DNA of 64,000 nucleotides, taken from contig JAYKAV010002766.1 in NCBI GenBank assembly GCA_035582835.1, positions 1,262,205 to 1,326,204 of the forward strand, given 5' to 3'. Below the pieces are notes generated by a model, which searched no databases, had not been told where the DNA came from, and saw nothing but the letters and a program-made list of their open reading frames with translations. The DNA comes from Phoebastria nigripes. Its lineage: Eukaryota; Chordata; Aves; Procellariiformes; Diomedeidae. Shown here in pieces: positions 12,280 through 24,000 of the stretch; position 1 is the stretch's first letter, and the number at the start of each line of letters is the position of its first letter. The position numbers were made by a program, and so were the translations under genes.

Positions 12280-13617
12280 CAGCAGCAACAGCAAGCGCTG
12301 CAGGGAGCGGGTCTGGTGCCGAACGAGCTGTATCAGATTTGATCTGCTTTTAATGAGCCCTGGCCTTCGGTAGCAGCTACAGTGTGGTGCCGGGCTCTCA
12401 GCAGCTGCAGCCCCAGCCCCAGTGGGTTTTTGGGGTGGGGGGAGGCTCCCCATCGTCCGGAGCACCTGGGTCTTGCACAGCACTGTGTTTAAAACATGGG
12501 GAGCCCGGGGAGGCGCAGCAATGGGCTGCCTGGCCGTGTCTGTCCCTGCCGAGCTTTCCAGCCTGCGGTTTGCCCCAGCAGCAGCCGTGCAGGCAGGCTG
12601 GGCACCGGCAGGAGCCGGGCGGGAGGGATGAGCGGATGGCAGTGCCGGAGCATCCCTCCTCGCTGCTCCCGGGTGAGGGAAGCAAGCACCATCTTGTGTC
12701 CCTGCCAGGCTGCGGGAGCCCCGGGAGCTCACTGCAGAGCGGCAGCGTGTCCCTGCCTGACCTCTTCCTCCTCCTCTTACTCCCCCTCTGCCGCCTCCTC
12801 CTCCTCCTCCCATCCCCGGCTCTCCCGGAGCAGTGGAGGGCCGTGATTCTCCAGCGGACCTGAGGTCCTTGCTGGGTGCTTGAACATCAGCGGGGGATGC
12901 CCGTGGGGCTCCCTGCTCCAGCCACCCTTGGCTCCCTGCTGCTGCGGGTGGGGGGGGTCTCCTGTTGAATTCCCCGGGGTCTCCCGGGGGTGGAAGTGGC
13001 TGCAGGAAAGTGGGGTTTTCTTTTGCCCCAGATCTCCCTGCTTACGTCGGGGGGTTCTGCCTGGATCTGGCCCCAGGCCTGGCTGTTCCCGCTGGCTCCA
13101 TCCCAGCCCTTTTCTCCCCATGCCTGCGTGCCGCCGGGGGACGGCTGCCGGCACCGAGCCCCCGTGCTGCTGGGGCGGCGGGAGCCAGCGCCAGCCTGTT
13201 GCATGAGAGCCGGGTTATTTTTAGCTCTCTAATGTGCCCGTCGTGGCTTCGGCGCAGGCACAGCCGAGGCTCAGGCTCCCTCCCTGATGAGCAGGGGGAT
13301 GCCCCGGTACCGGGGCCTTTGCCAGGGGTGATTTGGGAGCAGCAGATGTTGTTTGGGGATGGAGAAGAGCACCCAGTGTCATGCTGAGCGCTTGGCATCC
13401 CCCACGCGTGGCTGGGATGGAGGGAAGCGGGGACCTCGGTGATTTTGGAAATCAATCTCTGGAATGGCATCTGTCCCCTGCGGCCACCTCCTGAACGTCC
13501 CCTGCCGTCCCCAGGGCTGCCCCCTCGCCGCCGCTGCCCCGGGCGCAGGCTGGCCCGGCAGAGCGGTGCCGACACGCGTGCGGTGGCCTCGGCCTCTGTA
13601 GAGCCATGCTTCGGTCC

Positions 13618-13745
13618 CGCTTAAGAAGGCCACCACATGCATTATTTTATTAATGAGTTATTAAAAAGCTATCCACAGCGATGCTGCTGCGTACCTGGCA
13701 CGGTGTCCAAGAAATATGTACTTTAACAATTGCTCGCCCTGTGCC
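13618..13745. promoter_or_regulatory. AT-rich island shortly upstream of first coding exon
   Basis: GCATTATTTTATTAATGAG and an AAATATGTACTTTAAC segment lie in otherwise GC-rich intronic DNA about 530 bases before the first coding exon of ADGRB2. Candidate intronic regulatory element. Confidence 0.3.
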
Positions 13746-14258
13746 AGGCTCTCGTGGTGGGTGGGGGGGACACCACGCTGTTGGGGTGCCCGTGCACCCC
13801 CAGCACATCACCCCGGGCTCCTCTGCTGAGCAGCCGGCCTGTCCCCGCGGTGCTCTGGGGCACCAGCAATAGCTACGAGGCTTTTTATAGCCCTGTCTGG
13901 GCAGAAGCTCTTTGGTGGCTCCTTGGCCAGCTCTGGGGTCTTGGGTCGCTGCGGTGGGGGTCTGCCGGCTGCGGGGTGGGAGCTGGGTCTCTGCTCTGGT
14001 GGTTTTGGGGTGAAGTCCCTGGTCCGTGCTGCATGGTCCCTGGCCTGGGGGCTGCCTTGGCACAGCCTCGGGGATGGGGCAGGGGTCTCCGATGGCTGTC
14101 CCCTGCCTGCAAGGTGGCAGCTGGGGACATGGACGAGCTGGGATGCTGCTCCCATGCTGACCCGCCCCGTACCAGCTCTGCACCCCCCGGCACAGCGGGG
14201 AGCCTGCAGCAGCATGCCTCCCGGTAAGCATCTGTCTGTCCATCTGTCTCTCCCCCAG

Positions 14259-15057
14259 GGCAAATGCCATAGGATGACCGCTGCTGGTCCCCTCTTACTG
14301 GCTGTGATATCGTCTCTCCTGTGGCTCACACGGGGCTTCGACCCGGCTCCCAGCGCCTGCTCCGCTCTGGCCTCCGGCGTCCTCTACGGCTCCTTCTCCC
14401 TCAAGGACCTCTTCCCCACCATCTCCTCCGGCTGCTCCTGGACCCTGGAGAACCCTGATCCCACCAAGTACTCGCTCTACCTCCGCTTCAACCGGGAGGA
14501 GCAGGTCTGCACCCACTTCTCGCCCATGGTGCTGCCGCTCGACCACTACCTGGCCAACTACACCTGCGATCCCCGCGGCGAGGCCGCCAGCCCCCCGCCT
14601 GCCCACCAGCGGCCGGAGGAGGAGGAGGAGGAGGAGGAAGCCGAGCTGGAGCTGTGCGAGGGCGCGGGGCCCTTCACCTTCCTCCATTTTGACAAGAACT
14701 TTGTGCAGCTCTGCCTGGCGGCCGAGCCCGAGGCGGCCCCCCGCCTCCTGGCCCCCCAAGCCCTGGAGTTTCGTTTCGTGGAGGTGCTGCTCATCAACAA
14801 CAACAACTCCAGCCAGTTCACCTGCAGCGTGCTCTGCCGCTGGCTGGAGGAGTGTCTGCAGGCACCCGGCGCCCGCCGCTGCGGCTTCACCCACGCCGGC
14901 TGCAGCTGCCAGGCGGAAAGCCCGCCGGCACCCCGGCGCAACGGCACGCGGCACGCTGCCCGCACGCCTGCCACGCCGCCCGCCACCAGCGACTGCTGCC
15001 CCACCGACCTGCATTCTGCGAATGCCAATGATTTCGACCTGCCCGAGGTCCCACACG
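14259..15057 (+). CDS. ADGRB2: ADGRB2 coding exon 1: signal peptide and N-terminal domain
   Basis: The acceptor is at 14257-14258, the ATG at 14274-14276 and the donor at 15058 (phase 1). It encodes residues 1-262. The signal is [18 protein letters not shown], followed by mature [20 protein letters not shown], which is nearly identical to human BAI2. A run of eight Glu (residues 115-122) is encoded by a GAG/GGA repeat at about 14615-14640 and may vary in length. The tail of the exon (Pro/Ala/Thr-rich, residues about 220-255) is poorly conserved. The apparent donor at 14224 would leave a 35-base intron and is not used in this model. Confidence 0.95.
14264..14272 (+). promoter_or_regulatory. 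Two-codon upstream ORF (Met-Pro-stop)
   Basis: Within the first coding exon, after the acceptor at 14257-14258, the leader reads ATG CCA TAG. It ends one base before the main ADGRB2 ATG at 14274. A start-stop-like uORF this close would make the main start depend on leaky scanning or very short-range reinitiation. It is directly visible in sequence; any regulatory effect is inference. Confidence 0.6.
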
Positions 15058-18000
15058 GTGAGTGGGGTGCGGGGGCAGCTCCGGGGATGGACCCCCTGCC
15101 CCGTGCATGCTTCCCAGGGGTGCTGTGCACAGAGTAGGGAAGCTGTGCAATGGATGAATCCTGCCCGCGCACGCTCCTCGGGGCAGGAGGGTGCAAATCG
15201 GGTGCTGTGCGTGGAGCAGGGAAGCTGTGCAAAGTGCAAATACTGTGCATGCTCCCAGCTCCAGGTGCACCTCGCCCGAGCGATGGCCAGGCTCAGCAGA
15301 GCTGCAGCTCGCTCTGCCCTGGCCGTGGTCTGGCCGGCCCTGTTAGTGCCACTCCCTGCCGTGCCGGCCCCGGCTGTTTGCCACGGCTGCTCTGGCACAG
15401 CCTCTGTGGCCCCGGGGCCTCGCTTGCCGCCTCTCCGTGCCGGGCTGCTGCTCGTCTGACTGCAAGCCCGGAGCAGGAGCGCTGTCGCTCTGCATTGGTG
15501 GAGACGTGGAAAACAATTTGCAGGTAAAATGACCCTTTCCCGTGGCAAATTACCCTTGACTGCTGCAGCCCAGGCGCTTGTTATTCCAGGCAGGATGTCA
15601 CGGCACGGCGCGGCCGGGCTATTAACCAGGTGGAATGAAGCCATTTGCTTGTTACAGAATTGCAGGAACCTCAAGTGAAGATAAAGCAGCCGTGCTCACC
15701 CGGGCACCGGGGTCAGGCTGCCCGTGGCAGGGAGCCACCTCGCCCAAGTGCTCCCTTCGCCCGTGGGGCATCTCTGCCGAGCCTGGCAAGGTGATGCAGG
15801 GGTTTTGGGGCACGTCTGGCCAGATGTTCCCCCTGCGCCAGCCCTTGGGTGAGGCACAGGGAGGAGCAATCCCCAACTTAGCTGTGTGGGGTCTTTATCC
15901 AGCAGATTAGGTGGTGGTGATGGGCTGTGGGGGTATATATAATTTCATTGGGCTTTAGCATTTATTTCAGGAGCTAAATGTCATTACGGGCAGATCCCCC
16001 GACTAAATCCCCGGTCCGTTACAGCTGCAGGGTTATAAATCGCCTCATCCTGAGGGGAGCTGCTTGAGCTGATTTTATTTTTTTTTTTTCTTCCTTTTTT
16101 CCCCTTTAAATGCAACTCCACATGGACGATTAAGAGCTCAGTGCTGGGTTCAGGTGCTGTCCCTGAGCTCAGCCTGGCTGGTTCTCTGCCCGGGGTGCCC
16201 AGGGATGCCACGGGGGCTGGCATCTGCCATGTCCTGGGGCTGCCTGGGGAGCAGCGGGCACTGCGGGCTGCCGGCGTGGAGCAGGGCTGGAGGATGCCCC
16301 ATCCCCTTGGTTCCCAGGGGATCCTGCACCTCCCCGTGGCTGATTTGGCGGGGGTTAGTAATGCCGAGCACGGCCCAAAGAGGGGATGCTGGGCCGGGTG
16401 CTGGAGAGGTGGTCCCCGCAGACCCGGCACGCTCGGGCAGCGAGCCGCCTGCCGCCTTTCCGCAGACTGGCACGCCGACTGACAGCAAGGGCGAGAGCNC
16501 GAACTCCTGCTCCTTCCCCAAATTACATTTGACATTCAATTAAAACCTGGAGGTGCCCGGAGGTACAATGTTATTGCGGCGCTGGAGCCGCAAAGGTAAT
16601 GCGCTGCCTCGGCCGCCCCACGTGCCGTGCCGCCGCCAGCCGGCACAGCCCCCGTGCCGTGTTCCCCCCTAGGCGTTTGCCTGCATCCCCGGGCCGCGCT
16701 GCGGGGCTGGAGCACAGAGCACCCTTCATGGCAGNGAGGGGGGGTCCCGGGCTCCCACCTGGCCTCCCCCCGGCGCCCCGCGGGGTGGAGAATGGCTGCC
16801 TTTCAGGGTGGCGGTGGCAGGCAGGGCCGGGGGGCTGAATGGCGCCTGTGAGCCGAGCCTTGGCGGGCGCCCAGCGCTGATCTCACCGGCTCTCCTCCGC
16901 CGAGCGCCGCAGCAACGCGGGGGCTGGCGCCCGCCCAGCCGCTCCCCGGGCCTCCCCGCTCCCAGCCGCGGCGGTGCCCCCGCGCCGTCCCCTCCGTGGC
17001 ACGGCTCTCCCACGGGGCCGGGGGGATGTGGTTGGGGCCGGGGAGATGCAGCCCCCGTGCAATGTGGTGCTGGGTCCATGTGGGTGGAAGGCGTGGATGG
17101 GTGTGGGGATGGGGTTGAAACTTTGCGGGGTGATGTTGGATGCGTTGCAGCCATGCAATGGGGGGTCTTTGCACGGGGTGCAGCCCCGCAGAGCCTGAAG
17201 TGCCGGGGCTGAGCGGTTCCAGCTCTGGAGCTTGCTCCGGGCTGCGTTTCCCCTTGTCCCGAACCCATCACCCTTCAGAAACCAGCCCCCGCGAGGTGAT
17301 GCTGGGANGGGGCCATGGCTGCCAGCTTGCAGGGACACAACTGGTCTCAGGGGACATCCTGGGCTCCCCAAAAGAACCCCCCTGCCCTTGCAGCCCAGCA
17401 GCCGTGCCGTGGTGCAGGGCGCTGGGGGACCCCTGGGGCAGGACTGGGTGCGGGTGCTGGGGAGGAGGGTGCCGGGGCTGGCCGCAGCTGCCCTGCGGTG
17501 ACGGCCGGGGATTTAGTGCTCTCCAAAGGAAATTGAATTTGGTGTCTCTGTCGGACACAGCCGGGGAGAGCGCCCTCGTATATCCTCGGGATTTATGGTT
17601 TTCCCCGGGCACTCACCGTGACGTGCGTAATTCTGCTGTGCCGCTCATGGGGGCGGGCGGCCCTGCGGGGAGCTTGGCCCCGCAGCCAGACAGACCCCCC
17701 AGGGCAGCCCCTCCGCCTCCCCGGGTCCCCCTGCACCCCCCGTGCCACGGAGCGGGATGCACGGGGAGAGGAGCCCGGCTCCACCGGCGGTGATGGCAAG
17801 GAGCCTGCGCCGGGGATGGGCCNGGGCAGGTGTTACGCTGGGTTGAAGGCAAAAGTCAGTAAATTTGGGTCTGGTTTACGGCACTAATAAGTGTCAGTGC
17901 AGGCAGCGCTCCCTGCCCAGGGCTCGTATATCACCTGTGTGCATTGCAATGGGAGCCGCAGCGTGCCCTAAGCACGACGGGGGCTCCCCGCCAATGCCAG

Positions 18001-21000
18001 GTGTCCCCATGTCACCTCCCCTCCGTCCCTTGGGGACATCACCGTGCTCAGCCGGTAGTGCCAGGGCAGCTTGGCGAGGCGGTTGTGCCGATCCTGGCTG
18101 CTCTCCTGGCTGGCACAGCAGTGGGGTGCCCACGGCACTTTGGGGGGGCCACGTGCCTGGGGTGGCATTGGCAGTGCCCAGGGGAGCCCCCNCCATTTCC
18201 TGCGGCACACGGCATCTGCTGGCAGCAGCAGCCCCGGTGCTGCCGTGCCGTGCCCAGGGTGAGCGCGCGGGAACTCACCAGCGTCCTGCGCCCGGATATG
18301 GGGACAAGGGACCCTGCTGCAGGACAGGGGGGTGGCCTGGGGGGTGTGGGGGAGGCCGGGGAAGGCGTCCCCCTGCGCCCGCAGCCGCGCCTCCCNCCGA
18401 GCCCTCCACATGCCAGTTAATTTCACGCCAAGTGCTCTTGATGGATCTCTTGTTATTTTTGGTGAGCCAAGCCATAAATTTGTGCCACCTCACTGCAGCA
18501 AGCTGTTAAGTGAGGATGGGAGAGCACCTCTGCCCAGCACAGCGGGGGTGCGGGCACCCTGGCCGCACCGGGAACGCGGCACCGGGGCCATGCTCCAGCC
18601 GCAGCCCCTGTGACGGGGGGTGACGTGGTTTTGGGGGGCTGTGAGTATGCTCAGCTGTGCTCAACCACCTCTAGCCCTTGGGGATGCCATGCGGTGCTCA
18701 GCGTGGGGCTGGGTATCCCTGTATCGCCCTGCAATGTCCCTTGACCCACGGTGGCCCATCCCCATCCCTGTCCCCATCCTCGTCCCCTGCCCGCTCTCAC
18801 CAGAGCCCTTCTCTCTTGCAGGCAATGCAGTCGAGGAGAATCAGAAGGTGAAAACTCAGTGGCCGCGGTCAGCGGACGAGCCAGCTGTCTACATGGCCCA
18901 GACAGGTACCGGCGCTGGCCCGGCGCGGGGACAGGCACAGGACACCAGTGGTGCTGGGCTCGGGTGCCCAGCCACAGGCAGGGGTGATGGAGACGGAGTG
19001 ATTCCCTTTGCTTCTTGCCCACGGACCAACTTAATTTGCTCCATTTATATATTTTCCCTTTACACCTTCCTCCGAGGGTTGTAAAGCAAAAAAAAAAAAA
19101 TCCATTAACTGTTTCGTTCAAATGTATTTATTTGGCAAATCCATCTGGGTAATTTGAGCGTGCTGCTCCCCCCTCCCCAGCCCCCCTGATTTATGGTCGG
19201 AGGGCTCAGAGGTGAGCGGGAGATGGATGAGCCCTGGTGCTGGGAGAGGAGCTCTGCTCCATGTGCCTGGCATGCAGATCTCCTCCCAGCCACGCTCGGG
19301 TGCTCACGGGGGTCCTGCCCCCCTGGGAGCTGCTGGGCAGAGCGTGGGGTGACCCCAATGGTGACCTAGTCCGGCCCCGGGGTCCCCGTGTGATGCGGAG
19401 CAGCNGCGGGGTGTTGTCACCTCCGTGGGAGCCCTGCTCCGGAGCCNGCGTCCTGTCTGTCTCCAGGACAAATTGTCCCCTTCGGAGCCCTCCTCCGTAT
19501 ATTCCTTTTTAATTTAAACTGATGGCCTTTTCTTCTGGCCTGTCCAATAGCTTCAGAGACATCATCAAGCTTAATAAGAGCCGGGTTGTTGTAAATGTCA
19601 ATGCTGCGCCTGGGNGGGGAGAGGGAGCCGTGCCAGGCTGCCCACGTCGCCCAGGCCGCCCCGGGGCGGACGCTGTCCCTCGTGCCGGGGGCGATCCTGT
19701 GTCCCAACCCCTTCTCTAGGTGCAGCTGGTGCTGGGTCCAGAGGGCGGCGTGGGCTTCTTCGCCCTGCTTACGCCCTTGGTGTCATCCCTGTCACCCCTG
19801 GCACCTTGTCCTCGTCCCTGTGCTCATGGGTGCTGCCCAGCCGCTTTCCCGTCCCCCCGCGGGGGCTCCACTCACGGGACCTTCCCCAGCCCCCCCGGGC
19901 GGTCGCCGACTCTCAGGCTCCGTGTCTCCCGCAGGGGACCCGGCAGCGGAGGAGTGGTCCCAGTGGAGCGTCTGCTCCCTGACCTGCGGACAGGGCTCCC
20001 AGGTGCGGACGCGCTCCTGCGTCTCCTCGCCCTACGGGACGCTGTGCAGCGGGCTGCTCCGGGAGACGCGGACCTGCAATAATACGGCCACCTGCCCAGG
20101 TATGGGGGGGCATGGGGGCACCCGGGGGGCTTCGCTGCCGGCTGGGGGGTGCCCGCCACTGGCTGGGCTCTTGGTCGGTGCCCAAAGGGCTGAGCGGGCC
20201 AGTGGCTGGGGAGAACGGGGACATGTGTTGCTGGGGGTCTCTGGGGGTGTGGGGTCTCTTGCAGGTGGGGGGGTGCTGGGGTGGATGAGGAGGGCGGCTC
20301 TGCGTGGCGGTGCTGTCGTGGAAGCAGGCATTGCCCGTCCCGTGCTGGGCTGCTCCGAGCCCCTGTTGGCATCCCCCCATCGTCTCGCCTTCCCTGCGCT
20401 GCCAGCTCTTGGGAAACCACATGGGGAGCAGCAAGCCGGGTAGGCGTCTGGAATGGGTGCCCCGTCCCATGCCACCCCACTGCTCCTGCTGCCGGGGGTT
20501 TTGCTTTAGGAGCAGCTCGGCCAGCGGCCCCTCTCCATCCTCCCTCCTGGCAAACTCGGGGCTTCCCCAGGGTGTCTCCGAGGCTTTGCGCTGGGGGAGA
20601 AGCAGGGGCTGGCGCCTGCGCTGGGGGACTCGGAGCTGGGCAGCTGCCTGGCCCGGCGTGGTGGGGGCTGAGCTGTTCAGTGCTTCGAGGCAGGTCGCAG
20701 GCAGGAGTGGGCAGGCAGGATGCCGGGGGATCTCACTGGGCCATGTACTGGCCATGGTGGTGTCCGTGCATCTCACATGGGACACTGGGGATCGGAGGGG
20801 CCTCGGGGCGCTGCAGCGGTGGCCGGGCTGCCCTGTCTGAGCCCAGGATGTTTCGGGGGAGTGCAGCCCTGTCCTGTCACTCCAGGGANGTCGCGGCTCG
20901 CAGAGGAGCATCCTTTAGGATGGTTGTGCACCACATGGGTCCTTGCTCCCTTCCCGGGTGAGCTGAGCTCCCATGGGTGTGATGTGTCCGAGGGGTGGCC

Positions 21001-24000
21001 ATGCCCAGTGTGTCGACATGGGTTGGGGCGAGCCGGGCTGTGTGTGGGTGCAGGGGGACATGTGCCGCCGGTACCGGGACCCCAAAGGGGGGCTGGAGCA
21101 GGGCAGGGAGCAGCAGCGGCACCGCTGCCTGAGCAGGGCTCTTGGGGTTCGGGCGCGGCTGTGATGGTGGGGCAGGTGGTGCCAGCGGGACATGGAGAGG
21201 AGCCAGGGACTGTGCCCGGCTCTGCTGCGGAGCCCTGGCCCAGGGCACGAGGGGTCTGCGATGGCCAGGACCCCTCGGTGCCAGGAGGAGGAGGAGGCTG
21301 GAGCCCCGTGGGGCCGAGAGCCTGCGGCGACGGCACTGTGCTGTGTTGCAGTTCACGGCGCGTGGGAGGACTGGTCCCCGTGGAGCCTGTGCTCGGTGAC
21401 CTGCGGGCGAGGGGCCAGGACCAGGACGCGGCGGTGCGTGGCCCCGCGGCACGGAGGGAAAGCCTGCGAGGGCCCCGAGCTGCAGGCCAAGCCCTGCAAT
21501 ATCGCGAGCTGCCTGGGTCAGTACCTCCCTCTCCCCCTGCTCCTCCTTCCCCCCGGGAACACCGAGAGATGGCACCGGCCAAGAGCCAGGGCCGTGCTCC
21601 CGGCACAGGGCTGCGGCGCTGCAAGGGATGGGTGGCACCGCCGTGGGGACCTGGGACAGCTCAGGGGCACATGGGTGCTGTGACATGGGGTGCACCCTCC
21701 TGTCCCTGCTGGAAACCCAGGCGGAGAGCCGGCTCCGTCAGCCACGCCGCGGGGCTCGAGCCCCCACCACGGGCAGGGGGGACCAGCCTGGGGACCACGA
21801 AGGAGCCGACTCCTTCCCTCCCCATCTGCTGCGACTGTCTGTCCCCTGCGGCACGCACAGCACTGGCACGGGGGTGGCATGGGGACATCGTGGAGCACCG
21901 GCGAGGTGGCTGGAGGTGGTGAAGGGGGTCTATCTGTGCGTGGGTGGCAGTGCCGTCTCCTTCCCTTCCTCCTGTGTGCCGGGAGTGGCTGCGGTGGTGG
22001 CTGTGGGGTTTCTGTGGTGATGGCCGGGGATGCCATGTCGGGGGCCAGCATCCCCGTGGGGACCCCACGTGTGGCATGGGGAGGCCGACGGTGGGCTGGG
22101 AGCAGGAGGGAGCACGGAAGCTGAGGGGTGCGCCGGGTGCACCCCCTCTGCAGCAGCTCCGGCAGGGACATGCCACCCATGGCACATGGCTTTTGCCGTG
22201 GAAGCCCCATGGAGTTGCTCACAGCAGCTCCTTCCCCGCTGCTCTGGCCCACACAGCGATGCCAGGGCTGCTGGGTTTGGCAGGGAGCGATGCCGGGGCC
22301 CCACGAGTGTGGCCGCGCAGCAGGGCTGGGCATTGCGGTGCAGCGGGGCTGTAGGAGCAGCCGCTCGGGGTGTGGGTACCAGTCCTGGTGACAGTCCCCC
22401 CGGCCGGGGCAGGATTCGGTGCTGGCTGTTGAGGTCAGCACAGGAGGAACCGGCACGTCCGTAGGTTGGACCCGTTGCACGGAGAGCCCGGCGTGGGTTG
22501 CGGGGAGCTGGGGCCGCGCGGCTGAGGGGCCGCTGGCCGGTGGGGGCTGATGCCGCTCTCGCTTGTCCCCGCAGTGGAAGGGCAGTGGCTGGAGTGGGGC
22601 GCCTGGAGCCGCTGCTCCGTCACCTGCGCCAATGGCACGCAGCAGCGGATGCGCAAGTGCAGCGTCTCGGCCCACGGCTGGGCCGAGTGCCGGGGGGCCC
22701 ACGCTGACGCCCGGGAGTGCTCCAACCCCACCTGTCCCAGTAAGGCCCCGCGCGCTGGGGGGGGAGCGGGGGGGAGGCCACACGTGCTGCTGGCACAGCG
22801 CATCGGTGCACGGCACGTCAGCACGCGGCCCAGCCGTGCATCTGCCGTAAAGCCGCTGCGGTGTCACCGCTGGTGACACGAGGATGCCGGCAGCCCTCTC
22901 TGCTGCGGATGTGGGCNTGGGGGGAGCAGGAACCAAAGGGTGATGCTGGGGATCAGCAGCCACCCACCTCATGCCGGTTGCTCCCTCCAGGCACATCCCA
23001 GCTGGAGGAACTGGGGATTTGTCCCGTGCCCTCACCCCTGTGTCACACTGGGGGGACCCGTCGGTGCCTGGTGGCTGCAGGTCCTGGCGTGCTTTGGGCG
23101 TGCGAGCTCTCGTGCGTGCATATGGGGCAGCTTGTGGGGCTGGGGCCAGCTCTGGGGATGGGGGGGACACCAGGCAGGGGGGTAGTCAGGCTAAAGGATG
23201 GACCCCGTCCTCATCCTGTCTTTTGACCCCATCCTCGTCTTGGTCCTTTGACTCCCTGGCATCGGTCGCAGGCGCAGAGGGAGGCGGGTGCTGCGCCGTG
23301 GCCGCCGCAGCAGCCGGAGGGAGGGAGCAGCTCTGCCATGCGCCAAGGGTGCCCTTGGGCTGCTGGCGGGGGAGCGGCTGGGCGGCTGCGNGGGGACGCT
23401 GGTCTCGTCTGAAAGAGATTTAAATCATTGATCCATGGATTTCATACCCCGCGGGACTTTCGATTCATGGCGTGGTGGGCAGCCGCCGCTGGGATCCATC
23501 AGCCCATCCCCGTCTGCCCGGGTGCCGCTTGCGTGCCNAACCAGGTGTCTCACGGTGTCCCCATCCCCGCAGCCGACAGCAAGTGGGGCCCCTGGAACCA
23601 CTGGAGCCTCTGCTCCAAGACCTGCGACACCGGCTGGCAGCGCCGCTTCCGCATGTGCGAGGGCACGGGTGTGCAGGGCTACCCCTGCGAGGGCACCGGC
23701 GAGGAGGTGAAGACCTGCAACGAGAAGAAGTGCCCAGGTACGGGACAACCCCCTGCCCCCCGGTGCCCATCACCCTGCGTCTGGGCTGCGCCTGACCCCC
23801 CCTCTCGCCCCCCAGCCTACCACGAGATGTGCAAGGACGAGTACGTCATGCTGATGACCTGGAAGAAAACGGCTGCCGGGGAGATCATCTACAACAAATG
23901 TCCCCCCAATGCCACAGGTGAGGGGGACACCCCCAAACCCCCCACGCCCTGGAGCAGGGCAGGGGGTGGCGGGTGGCATTGGGGTTCCAGGCAGTGCCAC

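Larger units (their letters stand above)
7801..14258. other. Presumed ADGRB2 leader intron, noncoding
   Basis: No protein-coding exon is recognised. The region holds a CA/TG alternating tract at 10640-10705, AT-rich islands at 10290-10450, 11195-11345, 12220-12370 and 13618-13745, a short inverted repeat at 12261-12279, and a TCC-rich stretch near 12765-12810. If the CpG block at 7387-7800 is the promoter, this is the 5'-UTR intron ending in the acceptor at 14257-14258. Confidence 0.45.

Noticed and set aside
14221..14258. Donor-like CCGGTAAGC at 14224 before the ADGRB2 start
   Set aside because: It would create a 35-base intron, below the workable minimum for vertebrate splicing.
14295..15674. 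459-codon minus-strand open frame
   Set aside because: It is the antisense shadow of the GC-rich first coding exon of ADGRB2; the poly-Leu is the reverse of the GAG repeat.
21512..21525. Alternative donor GTACCT at 21521 for TSR2
   Set aside because: It breaks phase with the next exon, whereas GTCAGT at 21517 gives the family's 165-nt exon.
21518..23170. 550-codon minus-strand open frame in ADGRB2
   Set aside because: It runs through introns and a TSR exon antisense, is Pro/Cys/Arg-rich by composition, and has no domain or splice structure.
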